DNA from: Monarcha castaneiventris obscurior
Lineage: Eukaryota; Chordata; Aves; Passeriformes; Monarchidae
Assembly (NCBI GenBank): GCA_026261815.1
Contig: JAMPIT010000230.1
Span: forward strand, 9,175,001 to 9,239,000
Reading direction: 5' to 3'
DNA length: 64,000 bases
Numbering within the stretch: the stretch's first letter is position 1; each line of letters starts with the position of its first letter. Under the pieces are notes generated by a model, which was given only the letters and a program-made list of their open reading frames with translations, was not told the DNA's origin and searched no databases. Positions 56,266 through 64,000 of the stretch are shown piece by piece. The translations under genes and the position numbers were made by a program.

Positions 56266-59200
56266 TATCATAAAATCATCTTTCGTTTGTTTTTGAATAA
56301 CAACCAAAGTGTTAACCTTGTTCCTATACATTTGCAACCTGATGCAGTTCTTACCTGTGGTGGTAATTTCATTTCCTGCTGGCAATTTCATGGTCTTTTA
56401 AAGCTTTTTCTTCCTGAACTTTTTTTCCTTTCCCCAAGAGATAGGCAGCTTCCTTCAAGACTTGTCCAGAAAAGCTTGCCTGTCTTCTTTGGTGGTGTGT
56501 GCTGAGTGATCTTCACCTGGTGCAGAAATCATTTATTATCATTTTTTAATTACATGTTGGTGTTCTCTGTCCTCTTTACCTGTTATCTGCATCCAATCAC
56601 CCTCCCTCAGAAATATGTAGACTTTTCTTTTTTAGAAGATGTCTTAGAAGTTTTTTATCAAATAAAAATGTTTTGCTTTAAATGAGCACTTGTTTGAGTT
56701 TAGATGCTCAAGGCAATTTGCTTTTTTTCAAGGGACAAACAATTAAGGTAATAAGCATACCCAAAAGCCCAAATCTTTCTTTTTCAATCTTTTCCATTTT
56801 CTTGCAGTTTATGAAATTTATTTGAGTGGGGAAAAATAAAAATCTCATTTGGCCTTCATTTGGAAGTCATGGATTTTAGAATCATAATAGAAAACAAAAG
56901 GTGTATTATTCGAAGCAAATACATTGTCTTGTTGTTTTTACAGGAGGGAGAGTATTTTTAACCAGCTGATCTTTTTGGTATCATCTGATTTAATAGGCAA
57001 TCACACTTTTGTTTTATAGAATGCTGATGGCAGCTTTGACATAATTGTGCATACATGTTGTAAATTTGAATGTAAATGTTCTAATTTTAATAGAAGTAAG
57101 AAGTGCTTTCTCATTCTTTTTAAATGTCGTGATTACGAATGTCTTCAGTACAGCAAAACCTTCAAGAGTTTTTCTTTTTTTTTGGGTCTTGTCCACTTGA
57201 AAACTAATCCATGAAAATGAATGAGGAAATAATTTGATCAGAACATTACACAGATGAATATTATTAGGCACCCATCCTGTACGTGTGAGTTGCTAAACAT
57301 TTACACAGTGGTAACCCAAACTATGCAATAGTCAAACAAATTGATGTAAGATGCCTACAGAAGCAGTCATGCTAGAAAAAAACGTGAAATTTATACTTCT
57401 ATAGTTATTATTCTTCATTGCCTATATTGTGATAACACCTAAATGCATCATCAATGCTGAAGGCCCTTGGGCTACATGTGGAAAGAACAAACACTAAGTG
57501 ACAGTCCCCATCCCAAAAAGGTTAGTTAAACATGATTTTAGTTAGGACTGATTGGTCCCTTTACAGAGTGTTTTTCTGCCACTGACTCTTTCAACATACA
57601 GCATATTAATTATGACTGCGTTTTTCTCAGTTTTGTCAATAGCCCATCTCAGGGATGCCTTCAGGGGGCAGAATGTCACATGACAGTTTCCCATCTTTCA
57701 AGGGCTCCCAGCTGAGCTGAGCCCTGTAGCAGTGGCAATGGAAAGGAGGAGTAGGAAGGCGCTGCTGCCGAAGGGCCTTGGGATCATGGCCCTGCTGCTG
57801 GCTGATTTGGTGGTACTCTGTGTCACTGCATTTCAATGCTTGGCTTTTGATGAGAACTGCTGGACTCATGAGCTGTCTTGGGAGCCTCATGGTGCTAGCC
57901 AAGCTGTAAATACATCCACACAGCAATCTCTAGCCTGACCAGCCAGCTTTTGGAAAAAAGATAACAGACAAAGAGAAAGAGAGCCGCACTGTTCCCAATT
58001 TGCAGACTAGGAGATCTGAAACACCAAAAGTTTGTCTACACAGGGAGAGATTTACACTGCTGTGAGGTTTTCAGTGGAAACGTTTCCTGCTCACTGACAA
58101 GCAGTATCTGTGTCCAGATGAACAGATGGCTTTTGCTTCACTGTGACTCATGGCTGTTACACGGTGGGAAAGTCCTCTGAAGTAAGAGCTTTGGGGGTTT
58201 CTATCCTTTGCTCCTTTGTGCTGTTGCTGCGCCCAAAGCACGGCGGAATTGCTCTCTGGCTTTTGGCTGGTATTCATAGTGTTATTTTTTTAGTGATATA
58301 GGCAGCAACTGTTGAAAAGGCCATGTTTCTTTTAGGGAGGTTGTCTCATCATTTGAAAGGGGATATGCCTCAACATGATCACAGGGGAGAATTTGGAGAA
58401 GGAAAAAGAATAACTAGTCAGAGTGTTGCGGAGAGCAGTGAGGGAAGTGAAGCACAAAAATGTTGGGCATTCTCCTTGTTCAAAGGCAAGTAAAAACTTC
58501 TTATCTGAATGTTTAAAGACACAAGCACACAATGGTGCATGTGTACAGATAATTAAAATACCATCAATTCCCTGCCTCCAGGAACTGTAACTCAGAGCCT
58601 GTTGTGTCTCGGCACTTCTGTAAAGTATCAGACAGTGCTATAGATGTTGCTTCACAAATTAAAATGACACAAAAATCAAAAATTCAAAAAAATGCAATTA
58701 AATGTAAATAAGGTCTCCTGGAGGTTTTTCTGAAATAGAAACACTGCTTGCTCAAGTAAAATTCCTTTTAATCCAGTAGCTTTCAATCTTCCCAAATCCC
58801 TGTGGGATGAAAAGATGAGCCTTGTGGCATGCTTGGAAGGTTAATGAATGTGGACTCTGAACACAGTCTCAGGAAAGACTTCTTATTGAAAATATGTTAC
58901 GGAAAGTGTTTAAAAAAGGGCACTAGTATGAGCACTTCTGTGACTTATAACAATAATTCTACACAGAGAGCAAACATGATTTTTTATTAGCTACTTTCTA
59001 TGTCATTGAAACATAGTACTGTGAATATCATCCACAAGTAAATAGCTCCTGCAAACACTAAACTCAGCTGGTTTCATGCAGTCCTGCTTTGTCAGAGAGC
59101 AGCATTCAGCAATAGCTCTTGGAGCTGGATAACCCCTGGGGTAGCTTCAGGTAGAGGGCCCAGCACCAGGAGCTCAATCTGCACATTGCCAAAGGGCAAG

Positions 59201-60344
59201 ACACCTGCCACGACCTCTTCAGCCGGAATAAGTGGTTGTGCTTGTCTGGCCAAGGAAAGAGGTCTTTGCCAGGACTGTTTTTTAACGTGCTAGGTGCATC
59301 CCAGGGTATAGCAGTGACTCAAAACACAAACCTCCCATCTCAGATTGTCACCCAAAACAGTCCTTTCCAATCAATTCAGTTTCTTCCTACAGTGTTTCGG
59401 TGTTGCTTTACTTTTTTGCAGTCCTGAGACAACATCCATGTATCCATCATCCATGCTTCAGTCTTGAAATGGCATATGGAACATTCATTTTCATACCAGG
59501 AGGCTGAAGTAGGACAGAGATAGATAAATACACAATATGTCTAATTCTTTTATCCATCATAATCTCAGTGGATGTACTTTTATTTCAGTACAATTGCAAT
59601 GGTAGAGATGACTTATATAAAATCTCTAGAGCAACAATCACTTTATCAAATGACTTTTCTTTGAAAATTCAATATAATGGCAACTCTCAGTATGATATTT
59701 GATTACTTGTACAATTCCCTTTTTCCCTAGCCCCTCAAAAGTTCTGTGTGTGCCTAACTGCATCTGACACTCACACACTGCTAAAAAATTTAACCTTTAT
59801 TTTTAATTCTAAGACCATTTTTCCTGGAGACAAGTGAATAGGTGAAAATCTGAGTTCTAACATGAAAATAAATAGGCTGTCATTCGATTTTTACATTTGA
59901 GGAAATCCTAAAGTGGCAAACAACTGGTCAGAAACTGCCCAAACCTGACACTGGCACACCTGTAATATAAGAAAATATGGAGTTTTAGACTAGTATTGTG
60001 AATTTTAAGAAGCTTGACAAATAATATTTAGGATTTATTTAATGTATGTTGGATGTTGGTTTTAGTATTACAGGAGGTCATTTGGATTCTTTTCAGGTTT
60101 TAATATTACCTCAATCAGATTAAAAATACAGAATCCTGATCCTTCTGCTGGCTTCCCAAGAGTCTTCTCTGGTGTCTAATTTAGATTTCATTAGGCTAAC
60201 ATATATCATTAATTAGACATTTCACTGATAAAAGAATAGATTTTCTCTTATCAAGAGAAAATCAATAGATTTTTCTCGAGGGAACTCTGACAGATCTAAT
60301 TTTCCTGGACTTCATGAAAAAATTTGAACTGATATTGCGTGTAG
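56266..60344. other. non-coding upstream flank
   Basis: AT-rich. A GC-richer island at about 57640-57930 holds a 68-codon frame with a signal-peptide-like start (57732-57938, plus). A MIR-like trace occurs near 57995-58030 (CCAATTTGCAGACTAGGAGA). Otherwise nothing is recognised. Confidence 0.45.
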
Positions 60345-60900
60345 AATTATTATTAATATTTCCATTCCAGGTCTTGGCACAAGAAGTAGGAAAGTAGTGA
60401 TGAAATATACTGGTGGCACAAAGCTGGAAGATGTTGTCAATACTGAGATGGATTGTACTGTAACAGCACAGGAAGAGAAATGGCCTTGAGGGCTGGGGTA
60501 ATACCAACGGAAAGGAAAAACCAGTCTAAATTCAGGGTCATGCACTTATGTACCAAATCTGAGGATTTATTTTGCACTGTAGGAGATCATCAGTTTGGCT
60601 TGACAGAAGAATGAATAGGCCATTTAATCACTGATCAGGAGATCACCTGATCATGAGATCACGGAGAATCTCATCCAGCGGCAGGAAGGTAAATGAAGTT
60701 GTGGGGTGCAAAAGGCATTTCCAGAGTTAGATGCTAATGTACAAAGTCCTAAATTGCATCATGTCTGTACTCCCATATCTAACAGGAAATAAGCTGCATG
60801 AACAGGCAGCAGAGAAGGGTGGCATGTGGCCTGGAGAACTTTTGTTGTGAGAGAGAAAATACAAAATTATGCTCATCTAGGCAAAGAGAGATTTTGTCCT
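60345..60900 (+). mobile_element. ancient CR1-like LINE remnant (reverse transcriptase region)
   Basis: GGCACAAAGCTGGAAGATGT, TTCAGGGTCATGCACTTATG, CATCAGTTTGGCTTGACAGA and GCAGAGAAGGGTGGCATGTG follow the order of a CR1 RT region (DTKL, KFR..MHL, HQFGLTEE, then QRRA-like). The reading frame is broken in several places. A further CR1-like block, beginning GCAGCCCTACTGGATCAGGT, lies at about 61085-61420. Confidence 0.5.
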
Positions 60901-63119
60901 CTGAGTGAAGAGGAAGAAATATCAAAGAGGAAGAACATTAATAAACATGATAGGCAAAAGAAGAGTTGCATAGAAAGTAGTTATGAAAAGGTCTACACTG
61001 GAAACCAGGATGTTTCATATATTTTGTTTAAACTGGGAAATCTTGTAGTGGGGGTAGCGGAACAAAAATCTCATTATTAGCAGTAAAAGAAGGCAGCCCT
61101 ACTGGATCAGGTGAGTGGTGTATCGGTTTCAGTATTCTCTCTTCAACCGTGATAAAATCTATGCAGAAATGCCAGAAATTCAACTTCAGAACTTGGGGTA
61201 ATGAAGGACTAGATTCACATTCTCCATTTAAAATTTCAAGGACAAAAGCCCAGTGGCAATATTTTTAGAGAGGGAGAGTTTGTGAGGCTATGTGCTTTCT
61301 GCAGTCCATTCCCTTTGTACTCCTTTAGCATTCGGAACTCCTGGACTAGAGATGTTAGATGCCACATCTGTGTCTTGAAAAATCTGTTTATAGGTCAGGT
61401 GTCCATGAATTTAATTTCTGTTTGTTTCTGTAGTGTTATTTTCTTGATTGTTATCTGTTTTAGGGGTTTAGGCTCTATATGTGGATATGTCCCTTCCACT
61501 CATCTTACATGTTGCACCTCTGAGCAGCAAAAATATCTACCCTTACTGGACTTTTGTGATTGCTTGTGTCACCCTTTTGTCAACATGAAAATCGTCTGCT
61601 ATGTGACTCTTTTAATATTAAGATATGTTTAGCTTCTTAGGAGCAAAATATTATGTTTCTATAGCATAGAAACTAGTGTTCTGATGGCATCACAAGTTCT
61701 TTAGTCACTAAGCAATATTTGAAACAAATAAATATGCATTCAATTTTTAAGATACGTAGCAGGCATATTTTAGCCTTTAAATAGGCTTTTTGCCTTTTGA
61801 AGTAGCCACTCAACTAGAGTTGTTATCCAAGTTCTCACTTTCAAGCTCTATCAAAAAGCAAGGACCAGTGGTGATTGCCCAGCAGCTGCACGGTACACAA
61901 CAGGAAAGAAGGGAAGTTTAATGTAGTTTGCAGGGCCATTGTTTAAAAGACAGCCGAGATTGTCCTTGCGTGAGTTTCAGATAGCGGGGCTGGAGGCAGA
62001 TCTGAGCTGGCACTTACTCACCTCCAACACACCTTAGTCTTTCAGACTCTCTCCTGGGAGTGGATATTCCATTGTCTGGCATCTTCTCCTCAACAAGGTT
62101 GCTGTTGTCGTCAGGGTGACTGTTCTCCATCAGCCCTGGCATTTTGCCTGTACCTGCCACGTGTCCTTGGATGTCATGTTTCCCGTACAACTTTACTCTT
62201 TGAGTAATGACTCCTATCCTTATTGTTTATGAGATTCAGATAGTCATAAAGAACTCAGGAAATGTCTTTCTGGGAACCCCCAAATATTTTTAAAGGCCTG
62301 TTTGCTTGGTTTTTTTTTTTTAACTTTTCTCATTCATACTTTTTTTCTGCTTAGATTTTCCAAATAAGGTTTGCTTTCCTCTTTTGTCTATAATATGTCA
62401 CATTTCTCAAATCAAAGCTGCAAATACTTTCATAAATAGGCAGAAGGGTCGTCTGCCTTTGCTTTTGTTAGTAGAATATCTCTGTTGCAGTAATTTTAAC
62501 AAGAAGTGCATTGAATTTATTGAACTTATTCAAAAAGTGTGTTTATGACCATTATAGTGCCTGCTCTGCAGGCTCTCACTCTTCAGAGATGGAAACACAT
62601 TACTGTTGTTAAGAACTGTGTACAATGATTGCTCTTTCCCCATTTTGTGGCTAACAGGAAATAAGTTTAAACTGTGGCATGAGAAATAGACAGCTCAGAA
62701 GAGGAATTGGAGCAGAAAAGCCTGTTGCATAAATGGTACAATTTTATAGTATTGAGTAAATGTTTATAATCTGCAGTGGTGAGTTCATGACAAAACTGCA
62801 AGCATATGATTTTTATTTTTTTTCTTGGGGATAAGAATTTATAGTTGAAATCCTATTTGTACTGGCAAAGGATTCACATTTGCAATTGACATCCAGAGGT
62901 TCTGGTAGGTGCTGGACTTGTGGCTCATTGCTTAGACAATATTGAACACAATTCTAACCTTTTCCACGCTCGGATCACAATCACATTAAGAACTGAGGAA
63001 AGGGATGATTTGATGTCTTTGAAAGTCAGTTCAGTATCCTGAGCTTTAGTTTGTCAATAAATCTCACGAACTCTGCCTGTAAGCTGGGAAGGGCAAAGAA
63101 TGTTTCTGAGCTTTCAGAT
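60901..63119. other. non-coding upstream flank
   Basis: AT-rich; apart from the CR1-like trace at 61085-61420 I recognise nothing. A 116-codon frame at 61282-61632 overlaps that trace and is not credible as a gene. Confidence 0.45.
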
Positions 63120-63585
63120 TCAACAGTGCAGCGCAGCTGCATCCCAGCTTTCTGTTAGCATTCCTGTGTCCTGCTTTGGGCTGCATTTTTGCCAGTGCAC
63201 ATTGCTGGGTCATGTTGAGTTTCTAATCCAACAACACCCCCAAGTCCTTCTCCTCTGGGCTGCTCTCAAGCCATTCATCCCTTAGCCTGTGCTTGTGCTT
63301 GGGATTGCCCTGCCCTGCATGCAGAGCATTACACAGGACCATGTTGAACTTCAGGAGGTTCCCGTGGGCCCAGCTCTCCAGCCTGTCCAGGTCCCTGTGG
63401 ATGGCATCCCTTCCCTCCAGTGTGTCTACAGCACACAGCTTGGTGTCAAACTGCTGACTGATGTCACCCACTGTCCCACTGTCCATGTCAGCAACAGAGA
63501 TGTTAAACACCACAGGTCCCAGTACTGGCCTCTGAGGGACAGCACCCACCACTATTACACAGTGAGTACAGTGAAGCACTATTCT
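63120..63585 (-). mobile_element. CR1 LINE fragment, reverse-transcriptase region (broken)
   Basis: Translation of the minus strand from about 63579 down to 63223 gives the CR1 ORF2 order: PVLGPVVFN, then DTKL, VDTLEGRDAIHRDLDRLESW, LLKFN, and EWLESSPEEKDLGVLLD. The catalytic box that should precede DTKL is altered (QQFDTKL), so the enzyme part is dead, and the element is truncated on both sides. The remainder to 63120 continues CR1 3' sequence. It is much less diverged than the 60.3-61.4 kb remnants. Confidence 0.88.
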
Positions 63586-64000
63586 GCCTTAGGGATGTGG
63601 ACAATATTTGGAAGAGCATACTTTCTCTACGTTAGGTCAGGATATAATTTCAGTATAATACATTTTCTCTATTAATTTTTGGGATTCATAAGAGTTTGTT
63701 TTTTCTCTCTGACTGTGGCCCTGTTAGGATCACTTTTAGAATGAGTGAAGCGAATGAAAACCACTTTCTGAAATTCTTTTTCTGACTAGAGTTTCTGTGT
63801 CTTTAGTTTCAAGGAGAACTTGTCTCCTATGCAGCCCATTTCCTTTTTCGGTTCTACAAAATTTCTGCACAGTTTCTTTATTTCCCTTATTTTATATGAT
63901 GCAGTACATATTGAAGAGAAAAAATATCAGAATATGATTTAATAGGTCTCTCTGTGTATGTGTGATATTTGTATTCCACCAAAAGCTTGTGTATTTTATA
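63586..64000. other. intergenic end of window
   Basis: AT-rich, nothing recognised. Confidence 0.5.

Noticed and set aside
63289..63675. 128-codon plus-strand frame
   Set aside because: It is antisense to the CR1 reverse-transcriptase fragment.

Overview
The window is vertebrate, and most likely a songbird (passerine). It holds one unambiguous gene, KLF6 on the minus strand, set in long AT-rich non-coding flanks. The bird assignment rests on CR1 LINE fragments with the ATTCTRTG-type 3' tail, a tRNA-Ile-headed SINE with a CR1-like tail (the passerine TguSINE1 type, recognised from memory) and an avian ERV solo LTR. No bacterial operon, CRISPR array or viral gene is present.

KLF6 (coding 48311 down to 42444) has four coding exons: 48311-48210, 45352-44779, 43042-42919 and 42495-42444. 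All three introns have GT-AG boundaries and the exons join into exactly 283 codons plus TGA. The N-terminal activation region is in exons 1-2, the first zinc finger is at the end of exon 2, the second finger and start of the third are in exon 3, and the rest of the third is in exon 4. A 3' UTR of about 2.8 kb runs to roughly 39.6 kb.

A CpG island of about 2.3 kb (47.26-49.56 kb) covers intron 1, exon 1 and the promoter. Its core has GC boxes, four CCAAT/ATTGG boxes and a perfect palindromic CRE. About 660 bp upstream of the KLF6 ATG is a MEF2-type site and a TATA box pointing AWAY from KLF6. Just beyond is a 48-bp GC-rich tandem array (49101-49655) in which each intact unit holds a perfect 10-bp inverted repeat. 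This divergent TATA plus hairpin array is the most unusual structure in the window.

The downstream flank (1-39.6 kb) holds CR1 3' ends, a degenerate tandem array with a period of about 130-190 bp (7.08-8.42 kb), an internally deleted solo LTR (8714-9088), a large polypurine AAAAG/AAAGG/AAAAG array (15.23-15.74 kb), the SINE (17846-17977), a second probable LTR (24658-25310), a C-rich tract (30346-30380) and an AAAAC array (32454-32512). The upstream flank (49.66-64 kb) holds ancient CR1 and MIR-like remnants and a clear CR1 reverse-transcriptase fragment near the end. I found no convincing protein-coding gene other than KLF6.
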